A stretch of 64,000 nt of DNA from Trichomonas vaginalis G3 (GCF_026262505.1 NC_067204.1:12232522-12296521), one strand, 5' to 3'. Positions 40,740 to 51,303 are shown, counted from the first letter of the stretch. Numbers and translations: made by a program. The notes: generated from the sequence alone by a model not told the origin.

Positions 40740-41570
40740 AAAAATTCAAGAGTTGCTACAACTAAACCATTAGATGAACTTTTTACTAATGTCGGTCAAA
40801 AGTTTGAGACAGAGACCGTAAAGCATGAAGGCTAATCGTTTTGACTACCCATTAAGATGGTTAAGAGACCCATCTGTCACAAAAGCTATTGGCTTTCGTA
40901 GAATGAAGTTTGTGTCTGTAGAAGATAAAAGTTTTCCATTTATTGTAAGGTTTCATATAGATTATATATCTGAAGGGAAACGAAAAATGTGGGAAGAAAT
41001 TGAGCTAATACAAGTTGACCTTTCATCTTCTCTACAGACTGCGTTAAAAAATATAGAAGATAAAATAAATTCATGTTATGCAAAATATGCTGATGAATAT
41101 GCAAATACCGAGAGCACACTTTATGTGAGAATTGTATATGACAAACAAAATTCACAAGTGTCATTTCAAATCTACGAAGACAATCCAAAGAAAGACGAAC
41201 AAATATATACAGAATTCACTGCAATGTCATGGTATTATTTGCAAAGAATGTTAAATCAGAAAGTCGAACTTCCTTTAGCAAATATTTACAGTCGATATGC
41301 AAGAGATGAACCATATTTATTTAAAGATGTTTTCGACCCAGCTGCTATTATTGTTCATGCTTCATTTTCTGGCGCCCAAAACTCTTTTTATGCTTGGCAA
41401 ATGACTTTTACGAAAACCTACAAAGTTATACGAACCACCAAGTGGAAGTATTGACTTTCAAGTATGGTTTACTACAGATGGAAGAAAAAGAATAATTCCA
41501 TTATACCATGCGTTTTACTTAGAACTTAGTTTCATATACAACTACTATCGAACGGTAAAAATATAATTTT
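40740..41570 (+). pseudogene. Paralogue B of the unknown 34-kb protein, broken
   Basis: Shares FDYPLRWLRDPSVTKAIGFRR, VFDPAAIIVHASFSGAQNSF and similar blocks with the minus-strand gene at 34045-34905, but lies on the opposite strand and is broken. The two differ at many positions, so the duplication is older than the decay. Confidence 0.7.
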
Positions 41571-41572
41571 TT

Positions 41573-41813
41573 AATACGGTTGAGGTGTTGGATTTGGTTG
41601 CCAACTAGACTGTGGTGCAGGTTCAGGCTGTTGTATAACAGGAGCTTGTTCTTCTGGTTCAGGGTCTTTAGGTATAATACCAACGAACTGACCTACTCTT
41701 TTACCAATTTTTTTGACTCCGTTCCAAATTCCTTCCTACGGTTTTTATTCCATTCCATATACCTCTTCCAACATTTCGAAAGAAGTTTCCAATACTACTG
41801 AAGAAACCCATTT
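41573..41813 (-). pseudogene. Second small amphipathic protein, broken
   Basis: The minus strand starts MGFFSSIGNFFRNVGRGIW, a glycine/Phe amphipathic helix like that at 37945-38346, and ends in a Pro/Gln-rich tail (QSSWQPNPTPQPY). It is broken. A membrane-active minor virion protein is a plausible role. Confidence 0.5.
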
Positions 41814-41841
41814 TACTATATGTAAAAAATCTAATGTCCAC

Positions 41842-42195
41842 CTAGTTCTTACGTTTCCTGTTGAGTTCCATAGCATTCTTTAACTGGAGCTCATACATTC
41901 TGTTTCTCCTCTGGTAGAAAACATATTCTGGGTCAACTCCTGTGTTCGCGTCATCTGCATAAAGTTGTTTATATCCCACTTCAGGGTTTGTATAAAACTC
42001 TTTCCATCTCATATTTGCATACCATGGTGGCAAACCTAACGCAGCGTCATTTGACATGGCAGTTTGCATTTGTACATCTGTTGGCACTTGACCATAGTTT
42101 GCCATTGCAGTTTGTATTCTAACTTCATTTGGAATATTCTCTGGGTTTTGTTGTCCAGGTTGCTGTGCATCGTCGCTAAGTTCTGTGCGTCCATT
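41842..42195 (-). pseudogene. Small Maverick protein, probably broken
   Basis: Coding-like minus-strand sequence with ALGLPPWYANMRWKEFY and a C-terminal helix rich in Arg/Lys/Asn (ELQLKNAMELNRKRKN). The family is unknown. Confidence 0.4.
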
Positions 42196-42229
42196 TAATA
42201 TTAGATAAAATATCTCTTACGAGTACATA

Positions 42230-43152
42230 TATACTGAACATTTGCAGGCATTGGTTCATCTTCATATTCTCTATATCTTTCTGCCACGTCAAATAAGTAA
42301 ATGACACATGGAAAAAACCTAAAACAAGTAGTCCTATTTCAAAACCACATTTACTTACTAATAAATTTCTTTGTTATGACACTTTCTCCGGTTTATAGGA
42401 CCTCTCTCATATTCTATCTTGTCATATCTAAACTCATAGTCATGTATGTCTCTAACCATCTCATAACGGTTTCCAAACCACTTTTATCGGATGTAAAGTA
42501 AAAGCATGGATGGTTATGTATAACGTCTAAAGTTTCTAAAGAGTCTCTCAAAGTCCAGTCTACTTGGTATTGAAAATCCCATGTGTTATAGAACGGCGGG
42601 TCCACTATAAAGAAAACATTTTCCTTGTCTTTATTTTTTCATACAACTCTGTCCAATGACATCTCACAAACTCTATACCCTCAATATATTTTTCTATGTC
42701 CTCTTTGAAAACATTTGTATAGTTAAGATATAAAACTTTTGACATAAGTGTTTCAATGTCATGAACTCTTATAGAACCACTATATAATAGTCTAGCAGAT
42801 ATACTATCCCAGTCTATATATTCTGCTTTTTTTCAAAAACCTCTCTCACAATATTTTTCTTATCTAATGGTATACGTTCCATCTTACCTATAGGTATCTT
42901 TTCTTTTAACTCTTTCAATATGTTGTTTGTGTCTGGAATATGTTTGAGACGGTCCATATAGTTGTCGAAGTCATTGCATATAATCTTTGAGTCAGGAAAT
43001 ACAGTATGGCACAAATGAGATATATAGAAACTTCCACCGAACAAATCTACAAATGTTAGACCATTCGGTAGTTTCTTAAGTTCTCTCAATAGAATATCTT
43101 TACATCTACTCTTATTTCCAAAGAAGGGTAGCGGTGGTTTTGTAAAATTCAT
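42230..43152 (-). pseudogene. D12-class adenine-N6 DNA methyltransferase, broken
   Basis: The start (MNFTKPPLPFFGNKSRCKD) and FVDLFGGSFYISHLC are motifs X and I (FxGxK and D-x-F-x-G-G) of Dam-type alpha-class adenine methyltransferases. MDPPFYNTWDFQYQ is the catalytic DPPY/F motif IV. These enzymes methylate adenine in DNA and occur in phages and large DNA viruses. The gene is broken. Confidence 0.75.
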
Positions 43153-43336
43153 TTTATATATAATAAAAATGTTTTTTCCCTGAAAAGTGACAGAAAAGTG
43201 ACAAAACATGAAAACATATATAATTTGTGAAAAGCGACACATTATATAATGTTTTCGACCCAGAAGAAGGCTTCTTCCCAGAAGCAATGGAGGAAGAAGA
43301 AGAGTCCTCCGAATTCACACCAGAAGACTAACAATT
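43153..43336. other. Maverick right sub-terminal interval
   Basis: Between the methyltransferase start and the right terminal repeat. It includes a short acidic frame (EGFFPEAMEEEEESSEF) on the plus strand ending just inside the terminal repeat, perhaps the tail of a lost gene. Confidence 0.4.
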
Positions 43337-43407
43337 TTCCGAATAAAAACTTCATTTATACTAAACATCTTCGGGGCTAGAGGGCACGAAGTGCCTGGAA
43401 GCCCCAC

Positions 43408-43447
<40 letters not shown>
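43337..43447 (-). repeat. Maverick right terminal inverted repeat
   Basis: From TTCCGAATAAAAACTTC through GGGGCTAGAGGGCACGAAG and GCCTGGAAGCCCCACTGCC to a run of about 36 T. Reverse complement of the left end with about four differences. Confidence 0.93.
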
Positions 43448-43451
<4 letters not shown>

Positions 43452-43452
43452 G
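43448..43452. repeat. Candidate target-site duplication, right copy
   Basis: TATAG, matching 17987-17991. Confidence 0.6.
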
Positions 43453-43562
43453 CATAATCTTTTATTTTCTCCTGATGAACTTTAAAAGTTCAAAGAGTGC
43501 AAACCTATGAATCTTAAAATTTACGTTGGCAAATTTAAAATAAATTACATTTAAAATTTTTA

Positions 43563-45263
43563 ATGGCCAATCAAGACATTCATCCAAATCAATACAGTGA
43601 ATTAAGAAATATCTATAAATATTACATTGATTCATTTAATGCGTTGTATCAGTTAAAAACGGAAAATGTCAGAGATTTAAACTCGATTTACAAAATGATC
43701 AAGACTGAATTGATTGATTCAAAGAAATACCCACCAAAAAGGATTATAGGAGACATTTTATATATAATCTGGTATAATAATCGTTATACAAAGTCATATT
43801 TATCTCTTGCCAAACTCATATCTGATGAATATCATGTGGAAGAGGTCAACAATGTTGAATGTATTCCAAACTATCTGTTTTATAATGAATATGGAATTAA
43901 ATTAGACAAATCTGATGATTTCAAAAAAATTAACTCAGAATATTTGAAAATTCCTTCAGAATATACAATGCGGAGCAATTATGTATAATAGCAAAGAAAA
44001 ATTCATCTCATTCATTGAATCTGAAGGATTTTATGAAGGTCAAATATTCATTAGCGATTTGTATCCATTTACTGTCGGCGGATATTCATTACTTGAATTA
44101 TGTTGTTATTATGGAGCAGTTGATTGTTTCAAGTTATTAAGAACGAAATTTGAATCAAATATTACTAAAACATGTCTAGAATTTTCATTTTTAGGAGGAA
44201 ATCCAGATATAATGAGTGAATGTTTGAAATATCAAAAGCCAAATAAAAATGTATGGAATTTGCAATTATTTCACACAACATTGATTTTGTTACATTCTTG
44301 ATGAATGAATACAATTTAGAGATAGGTTTATTATATTGTTGCAAGTATAATAATCTTGAGGCATTTTTAGTTTATTACGATCAAATTAATCATGTTCAAT
44401 ATTGTTTTTTTAATTCATTGAACCTTGGAATTCCATCCCTTTGTAAATATTTCCTTTTGCATGGTGCAAATATCGATGAAAAAGATAAAAATGAAGAAAC
44501 CGCTCTTCATAGGGCAGCATATCATAATTATAATATTACAGAAATTCTTATTTCACCTGGTGCAAATGTCAATGAGAAAAATAAAAATGGACAAACAGCT
44601 CTTCATATTACAGCACGTAATAACTGTAAAGAAATAACCGAACTTCTTATTTCACTTGGTGCAAATATTAATGAGAAAGACAATAATGGACAAACAGCCC
44701 TTCATATTGCAATGTATCATATTTTTATAGAAATGGCCGAACTTCTTATTTCGCATGGTGCAAATGTCAATGACAAAGATAATCATGGAAATGCTGCTCT
44801 TCAAATTGCAACGCATTGTAAATGTAAAGAAATGACTGAATTTCTACTTTCGCATGGTGCAAATATCAATGAAAAAGACAATGATGGAAAAACCGTTCTT
44901 CATTATGCAGTAATTAGCCATAGTAAAGAAACTGCCAAAGTTCTTTTTTCGCATGGTGCAAATATCAATGAAAAAGACAATGATGGAAAAACCGTTCTTC
45001 ATTATGCAGCCATTAACCGTAGTAAAGAAACTGTCAAAGTTCTTCTTTTACATGGTGCAAATGTTAATGAAAAAGACAATGATGGAAAAACCGCTCTTCA
45101 TTATGCAGCAATTAACCGTAGTAAAGAAACTGTCAAAATTCTTCTTTTACATGGTGCAAATGTTAATGAAATCGATAGAAATGGATATTCTCCTCTTTAT
45201 CTCGCAACATTAAATAATAATAAAGAAATAGCTGAACTTCTTATTTCCTATGGTGCAAAATAA
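43563..45263 (+). pseudogene. DUF3447/ankyrin-repeat protein gene with two frameshifts
   Basis: The N-terminal part (MANQDIHPNQYSELRNIYKY) and the block LLELCCYYGAVDCFKLLRTK, then FSFLGGNPDIMSECLKY and EFAIISHNIDFVTFLMNEYN, are the DUF3447 region of the huge trichomonad ankyrin family. About nine ankyrin repeats of 33 residues follow (HGANINEKDNDGKTVLHYAA type), several nearly identical in DNA (about 44,850-45,170). The reading frame changes twice, near 43,980 and near 44,250, judged by comparison with the paralogue at 59,275. So it is a pseudogene or carries sequencing errors. It lies 115 bases from the Maverick end. Confidence 0.8.
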
Positions 45264-45365
45264 TAATGTTCCTACATATGATGGTTCTCTTTCATTATAT
45301 GACATTTTCGAAGATGAATTTTATTAAAAAATTTTAAAAAAATTATATCAAATAAATTCAATTAT

Positions 45366-48300
45366 TTATACAATTCTTGGATTTTGTATTAGTTCAGGTG
45401 TTTCTACGTGAGTTCCACAAATCTGGCAAGTCTTTATTTCGCACATTAACTTGTGGGAAGATGGGAACTTACAGTTTGGACACTGGCACCAGTCATTCTT
45501 TGTCATGTGCATACCTGTGATTACATCGTAAGGAATATTAGTCTTACAAGAAGCGCAATACAATTCAGAGATAGGAATATCAGCACCGCAAACAGGGCAT
45601 GGAGTTGTAGGTTCAGCCTCTTCAGATGTATTCTTATGTCTAACTGTTTGAACAATCTTCTTCATCAAATCTGGATTAATCTTTCCTTCATATTCAGGAG
45701 AAATTAATTTTGTTGCAGCTTCGTATGCAGATTTCTTGTATCCAGCACGCGAACATTCTACAACTGTTGATGCCAAAATATTTGCAGCGTGTTGAGGGAA
45801 CTTAGAAGCAAACTTGGAAACTCTTCTAAGCAAGAAAGCAGCAATAGTTCTATCATATTCTTTCATTGGTTTAATCAACAAATACGAGTGAATGATCATC
45901 AAACTTTGTTTCATTTCACTTGAAATCTGTTGATTGTGTTTCTCAAGCTGGCAATAGATATCAAATAAGATATCTCTTGACTGCCTGTATTCGCCTCTTT
46001 CTCTTTTATCATCAGCTATTCTCATGGCTGTAACAGCGGCTTCGTTGAACTGTTTCATGATGATAAACATTCTCAAGAGATATCTCAAATCTTTCGATTG
46101 AACATTCGCTGACAAATAGTCCAATAACATATCTCTGATTGTCTTGTTTTCGACCTTTTCTGCGAGATCCAAAGCACCATCCAAAGCTTCAGGGCTTCCA
46201 TCAGCCATGTAGCAGTTCATTGCGCGTTCTGGATCACCGCTCTTTGCATAGAATTTCGCTGCAGAAATATTGTCATTTCTTGCAGAGAAATATGTTGCCA
46301 AAGCATCGTATTGTTGCTTTGTTCCATTGTCGCCAATTAAATCGGCCAATTCATCCATCTTCTGGTGCAATTCCGCAATTCTAAATGCGTCTTCGTTTCT
46401 TCCTGCAATGATCAAGAACTCTATTGCGTATCTGAAATTGCCGAGTTGTATGCAATGTTCTGCAACAGCTCTGCAAGCATCTGCTGTTGGATGTGCACGA
46501 GCAATTGCTGTTGCTCTGTCGAGATTGACTTTGAGGAGAACTCTGACTAATGATTCCCAATCATTAGCACGTTCGAAAGCTGTTGTTGCAGCTTCTAATT
46601 GGCCAGCTCTTTCTAATTGTTTACCAATAGAAACCAAAACTTTCGAGTCATCGACTTTTGGAACTAAATTTGCAGCAGAATTCAAGTCATTCGCGCGAAC
46701 ATAACATTGTGCGGCAAAGTTGAATTGGCTGACTTGAGAATACAGTTGCGCTGCTTGCGAGAAAGCTGATAATCTCTCTAATATTCTTGCGCATTCTGTA
46801 ACTAAATTTGTGTCTTTAGTTTTCTCAAGTTGTTTCATTCCTTGTTCAACCTTTCCTGCCAAAATCATGCATCTGATAATTCCTGATCTACTTTCTTTCT
46901 TCAATTCAGGAGTCGTCAATGCTGCTTTGTATTGCTGAATGGCTTGTGAATAATTGCCTGTTAATTCGTTCTGGCGACCACTTTCGTAACTGAGTTGAGG
47001 AATTCGAGATGGATCGAATTTCTCAGCGAGTTGAAGAGCGGAATCGAATTGCAATAGAGCAGATCTCATGTCTAAAGCCATTTCTGGTCTGCTCGATTCC
47101 AAAAATGACTTCTGAGCTCCATTGAAATCTTTGTTTAGCATCGAAACATATCCTCTCAAAAATGAATATTCTTCTTTTTTCTTGATTGGATTTAAGATGC
47201 TGTAATTGCATGCATCACCGCAGCAAGCATATGCATCAGCTGCAATCTCGATTGCCAAGGATGATAAAGCGGAATCTGCAACTTCTTTGATCAAACTTTT
47301 ATCTCCAATTTTCAATGCAACTTGGAGAGCTTTTCTATGCCTGTGGATTGTCAGTAATTGTCTGACGCTCTCTGGAGTATCTCTTCCAATGTTGTTATGA
47401 CTTGGCATAACAAATGTTTGCTCCGTAGATTGGGAATCTAGGAAAATTAAAGTTCCGTCGAAAATGCCGAGAGGAGACTTTAAATTAGATATTTCTGCAG
47501 TGCAAAGTTGCTTAAGTTCTGGTCCAGAAACATTGTGGTCGGTGATATGATAAACAGCAATTATCTTTGGAGCGAAAACAGCAAAGACGGAGCGATCAAG
47601 CATATCAAACAAAGCTGTTGAAGCATCAATTTGCTTTCCGTCTGTTGAAGTTGCCACTTCTAATGTGGTCCTTTTAATTGGATTGAAGATAAAGATGCCG
47701 TGAGCAGAGTCAATGAAAATAAATCTTGTTTCGCTTCCATTTGCTCGTATTGAAATTATCGGATTTGGATGTTTGTAGCCATCAAGAAATGCCTGATTTC
47801 GGACATTGAAGATTCTGACTGTTCCATCATCAGTTGCTAATAAAAGTAATGGAGCTGTTAAACAAAAAGCTGTAACTCTTGCGTTTGTATCGAAATCTGG
47901 AAATGTAAATGGTCTCTTTGACTGATCAAAGTAATTTAGCATGAACTTTCCATTCATCATAACTGCATAAGCTGTTTCGCTAACTTGAATTGAATCAATC
48001 GTCGTTGAAAGTTCAGTTTGCGAAATTAATTCGCAGGATTTTGTATCATAGAAGAAGCATTTATTGTTAAAAGCAGCTGCAGCAATTTTTGGACAAATTC
48101 CAAGCTTCTGTGGTTGGTAATCTACATTAATTTGCTTAGTAGTTTTCTTATGCATGTCATAAACCGCGAGAGAAGTCAAAGATTGGCTGTAAACGCAAAT
48201 AGTTCCATTGGAAGCACTTAATATTGGAACTTCCACCAAGTATATCATGATAACTCCGTCATCTGTTGCGACTGAGCCGAGAGAACCATCAGAAGAAAGG

Positions 48301-49238
48301 CAAATTGAGGTTACATCACCAGTAACATCATTAGGGAAGTGAATTTGCTCATCAATAATATTCTTTGGATCATCTAAATTAATTAATTTTACAGAAGGTC
48401 CAGATCCAACGAGAGCTTTAGTATGAATCGAGTCTGATGATGATACTGATGATGGAAATGCATGACGCTGAACAACTATTTCTGAATCAAAGTTGACAAG
48501 GTAGAATTTTCCATAACTAAATTGAACATAAACAAGAGAGTTAGTTAATGTAATGCATTTGATGATTTTACCCAAACTTTGCTCGAATTTAAGCTTTTGT
48601 GGAGCTGTTCCATTAACATATTCCCAGAAATAAAGTGTTGGAGAGTTTGCACTTGCAAAAACGAGTGTAAGAGTACTATCAACTGTAATAAATTGTGGGA
48701 ATATAGGTGTATCACCGATATCTTGACGTGCAATAACTTTTCCTTTAACGTCTGAAACTGAAATTGATTGATCTAATGAACAAAGTGCTAAGTGGGATTT
48801 CGAATTCCATGCACCATCAACAATGGCATTATCGTGTGTACCTTGATAGTTCTGTGATTGATGACTATTCAAATCACAAATCCAAAACTTGCCTTTGTCA
48901 GATCCAACTGCAAGAAAAGAATTTCTCTTAGAGCATTGTAACCATGTTGGTATAAATGGAGCTTCTACTTGACTAATTTCGACTGATTGTACGTTAATTA
49001 TACATATTTCCGTATTTTCTGAGCTTGAAACTACCAAATTTTTAGATTGTGAGTCCCATTCTAAAAATTTGGGATTTGGAATTGGTACCGACATTATTTT
49101 CTTTCCATTTCGATCAAAAACGAAAACATTGCCGTTATTTCCAAAACAAGCAAGATATTTCGAGTCTCTGCTCCATTTCATTACTGGATTAGAGCTGGGA
49201 CCAAGTTCTGCTGGGTCAATATGAAAAACAAGTTGCAT
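45366..49238 (-). CDS. IFT144: WDR19/IFT144, intraflagellar transport complex A subunit
   Basis: 1,290 residues, full length for the family. N-terminal WD40 propellers (FAWxxxSxYLA-like start KWSRDSKYLACFGNNGNVFV, FLAVGSDKGKFWICD) cover roughly residues 1-630. A TPR-like solenoid covers about 640-1190 (AAQLYSQVSQFNFAAQCYVR). The C-terminus has paired Cys motifs typical of WDR19: CPVCGADIP, YCASCKTNIPYDVITG, WCQCPNCKFP, CQICGTH. IFT-A carries cargo in the retrograde direction in flagella, which fits a flagellated host. The start ATG follows a short AT-rich leader. Confidence 0.88.
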   Translation of the reverse strand: MQLVFHIDPAELGPSSNPVMKWSRDSKYLACFGNNGNVFVFDRNGKKIMSVPIPNPKFLEWDSQSKNLVVSSSENTEICIINVQSVEISQVEAPFIPTWLQCSKRNSFLAVGSDKGKFWICDLNSHQSQNYQGTHDNAIVDGAWNSKSHLALCSLDQSISVSDVKGKVIARQDIGDTPIFPQFITVDSTLTLVFASANSPTLYFWEYVNGTAPQKLKFEQSLGKIIKCITLTNSLVYVQFSYGKFYLVNFDSEIVVQRHAFPSSVSSSDSIHTKALVGSGPSVKLINLDDPKNIIDEQIHFPNDVTGDVTSICLSSDGSLGSVATDDGVIMIYLVEVPILSASNGTICVYSQSLTSLAVYDMHKKTTKQINVDYQPQKLGICPKIAAAAFNNKCFFYDTKSCELISQTELSTTIDSIQVSETAYAVMMNGKFMLNYFDQSKRPFTFPDFDTNARVTAFCLTAPLLLLATDDGTVRIFNVRNQAFLDGYKHPNPIISIRANGSETRFIFIDSAHGIFIFNPIKRTTLEVATSTDGKQIDASTALFDMLDRSVFAVFAPKIIAVYHITDHNVSGPELKQLCTAEISNLKSPLGIFDGTLIFLDSQSTEQTFVMPSHNNIGRDTPESVRQLLTIHRHRKALQVALKIGDKSLIKEVADSALSSLAIEIAADAYACCGDACNYSILNPIKKKEEYSFLRGYVSMLNKDFNGAQKSFLESSRPEMALDMRSALLQFDSALQLAEKFDPSRIPQLSYESGRQNELTGNYSQAIQQYKAALTTPELKKESRSGIIRCMILAGKVEQGMKQLEKTKDTNLVTECARILERLSAFSQAAQLYSQVSQFNFAAQCYVRANDLNSAANLVPKVDDSKVLVSIGKQLERAGQLEAATTAFERANDWESLVRVLLKVNLDRATAIARAHPTADACRAVAEHCIQLGNFRYAIEFLIIAGRNEDAFRIAELHQKMDELADLIGDNGTKQQYDALATYFSARNDNISAAKFYAKSGDPERAMNCYMADGSPEALDGALDLAEKVENKTIRDMLLDYLSANVQSKDLRYLLRMFIIMKQFNEAAVTAMRIADDKRERGEYRQSRDILFDIYCQLEKHNQQISSEMKQSLMIIHSYLLIKPMKEYDRTIAAFLLRRVSKFASKFPQHAANILASTVVECSRAGYKKSAYEAATKLISPEYEGKINPDLMKKIVQTVRHKNTSEEAEPTTPCPVCGADIPISELYCASCKTNIPYDVITGMHMTKNDWCQCPNCKFPSSHKLMCEIKTCQICGTHVETPELIQNPRIV

Positions 49239-50148
49239 GAACGTTATTAATTTTTTTATAAAACTTTTATTTATGGAACTTTAGAATTTTGATTGCTAAA
49301 TCTCAGATGGATAAATGCAGCAAAAGGAATCAAAATCGATATCAATTGTCTTCTTATTCTAGAGAGATTTATATCCTTGCATGATGCATACATATTTCAG
49401 CTTCAAATGAGTTCAGATATTTATTGTCCATCTCAACAGTATAAAAAAGAATACTTTCAAAGTTTCTCATCATATAACAAAACATTATACCAAAAACGTA
49501 TACAATTTGATTCTTTTATATATCTTGGGTTTTGCGTGTGAAACTATTCGGTCTAAAGGAAATTTCTTCTGCACACATCATGATATCTTCTTCACATAAC
49601 TATTTATGATTCATATTTTTATAATTTGCAAAAATTATTATCGTATAATAATCTTTATTTGAAAATAGGTGAATGCACATATATTTTTGCCTAGATTTAA
49701 GGAATAATAAATATTATAATATTCGAAATATGGAATATATTTCACCATAATGCCACAAATATATTTTATCTCCACAATGTATGATCAACGGATATATGTA
49801 TGTTGGTATAATTTAAATAAATGAAATCTTATTGATTTAGAGACGGTGATACCAACAGTATGTTCTACATGGAAATACTAGAACATCAGTAATGCTGCAA
49901 TATATTTTGCTTAGAGTTGATGACTACGATATCTCTAAATCTTCGTGATTCTGAGAATGGAACGAACACGATAATTTTGAGAAATATATTTTGACTGCCA
50001 CATTTAACACCTAATTTTGTATATTTGGTCGAATTAGATTTGACTATGGTGATTGACTTTTATTTGAGTGAATTTGAGAGGGCTTATTGTCACATTTTTT
50101 TATGAAAAAAAATTCAATATTCGAAAAAGTTTGCTACCCGTTAAGTTG
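49239..50148. other. Intergenic region, no gene seen
   Basis: About 900 AT-rich bases. One 82-codon frame (49293-49541) has no recognisable content. Confidence 0.6.
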
Positions 50149-50391
50149 ATGTCCGAAGCAGACTCTTCAGCCGATCCAGAACCTCCTAATAGTGGCTCCA
50201 CCACTGACAATAAATATATGCAGAAAGGAAAATCTTGCTTCTCCCCTCCAGTTCAGAAGCACTATGGATGTCTAAAGATACATCCTCTTCATTTTCATAC
50301 GGAAATTAGCAGACCAAAGGCCCCGTTTAATCCTCGAGTATTCGATTGGTCCAAAACTACTACATTATCTCCAAAATTATTTTTAATGTAA
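50149..50391 (+). CDS. Small hypothetical protein
   Basis: From MSEADSSADPEPPNSGST, about 80 residues, Ser/Pro-rich, ending FDWSKTTTLSPKLFLM. An upstream ATG at 50068 in the same frame gives a hydrophobic extension that looks like leader DNA, so the inner start is preferred. The GC-richer, Pro-rich content is unlike the surrounding AT-rich DNA and supports coding. No family recognised. Confidence 0.5.
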   Translation: MSEADSSADPEPPNSGSTTDNKYMQKGKSCFSPPVQKHYGCLKIHPLHFHTEISRPKAPFNPRVFDWSKTTTLSPKLFLM

Positions 50392-50742
50392 GAATATTGT
50401 ACTAGTTTACCAATATATATTATCAAAATTGTTTATTAATAAAGCAATATGATATCTCTCTATTATTCTTTTTGAATAAAAATTAGAACCGCATTCTAAA
50501 TTTCGGTTACGACTTTACCAAAATCTCATGAATAACATTCATTTGATGTAATATGATGAAATTACGTCTCCTGAATAAAACTTTCAATGATATTGTAAAT
50601 CGATACATTCAATTATACGGAATATGCTAGATTAATGTCATTATTTACATTTAAACTCTGGAGTAAAAACATTATTATAATTACTATATATATTTTTAAT
50701 AACAAACAAAGTTGATAATATATTAACATTGCTTTCAAGATG
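50392..50742. other. Intergenic region, no gene seen
   Basis: AT-rich, no features recognised. Confidence 0.6.
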
Positions 50743-51303
50743 TTACTCTATGTTTAACAATACAGGTGTCGATGTACTAATTGACATTTTGCTTGCTTGC
50801 ATATTATTTTGAAGATAATAGCGGATATCAGGTTGATATTCCAGTTTTTTGAGAAGTTGAATCATATTATTTAGTTCAGAATCATCTTCACCCTTGTATG
50901 GCTTTATTACATAAAGATTTCTCTTTAATGGAGTAGCACTTGACCAGTCATCAATAAGTAACGTACGTTCTAGTGGTGTTTGAAGGATCTGGATATCCTT
51001 CCTTCGGTTTTTGAAATCATCCATAGTGAAGAAGTCCAAGATTCGCTTATTTGGAGTGTTGAGAATATTAAAAATTTTTGAAGTAAATTCTTTGTCTCTT
51101 GCTGTAAACAAATATACATGAAACCGTGATGCACAAAAGTCTAGGAACTCGTCTAAGTAAGGACGCTTTTTCATTTTGTATTCAAAAGGATTAACGGTGA
51201 AATTATAATCAAATTCTTTTGCTGAAGAAGAAGTTTGAAATAGAATAGTCTGATCTATATCTAGAAACAATGTGATCTTAGGTAAGTCATGGTTGTCTGT
51301 CAT
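50743..51303 (-). CDS. FCP1/SCP-like (NIF-type) phosphatase
   Basis: 186 residues. Motif I is LFLDIDQTILF (DxDxT), the nucleophile loop of HAD phosphatases of the CTD-phosphatase family. RPYLDEFLDFCASRFHVYLFTAR is the family's second block, and LLIDDWSSAT carries the metal-binding D-D. Length equals the bare catalytic domain of small SCPs, with no BRCT or N-terminal extension. Likely substrates are phosphoserines such as the Pol II tail. TCATTTG 11-17 bases before the ATG is a near-match to the initiator. Confidence 0.85.
   Translation of the reverse strand: MTDNHDLPKITLFLDIDQTILFQTSSSAKEFDYNFTVNPFEYKMKKRPYLDEFLDFCASRFHVYLFTARDKEFTSKIFNILNTPNKRILDFFTMDDFKNRRKDIQILQTPLERTLLIDDWSSATPLKRNLYVIKPYKGEDDSELNNMIQLLKKLEYQPDIRYYLQNNMQASKMSISTSTPVLLNIE

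Larger units (their letters stand above)
17992..43447. mobile_element. Maverick/Polinton element, decayed
   Basis: A 25.5-kb element bounded by inverted terminal repeats and carrying the diagnostic gene set: retroviral-type integrase, protein-primed family-B DNA polymerase, FtsK/A32-type packaging ATPase, capsid-type proteins and coiled-coil proteins, plus a primase-helicase, KilA-N proteins, a fibre-like protein and an adenine methyltransferase. I did not recognise the Ulp1-type cysteine protease usual in Polintons. The terminal repeats differ at about four positions plus homopolymer length, which suggests an insertion that is recent on the genome scale. The polymerase, integrase and several other genes are open, but others are broken (very roughly fifteen to twenty breaks in all), so it is treated as a fossil. 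It sits between an APC7-like gene and an ankyrin gene. Confidence 0.95.
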
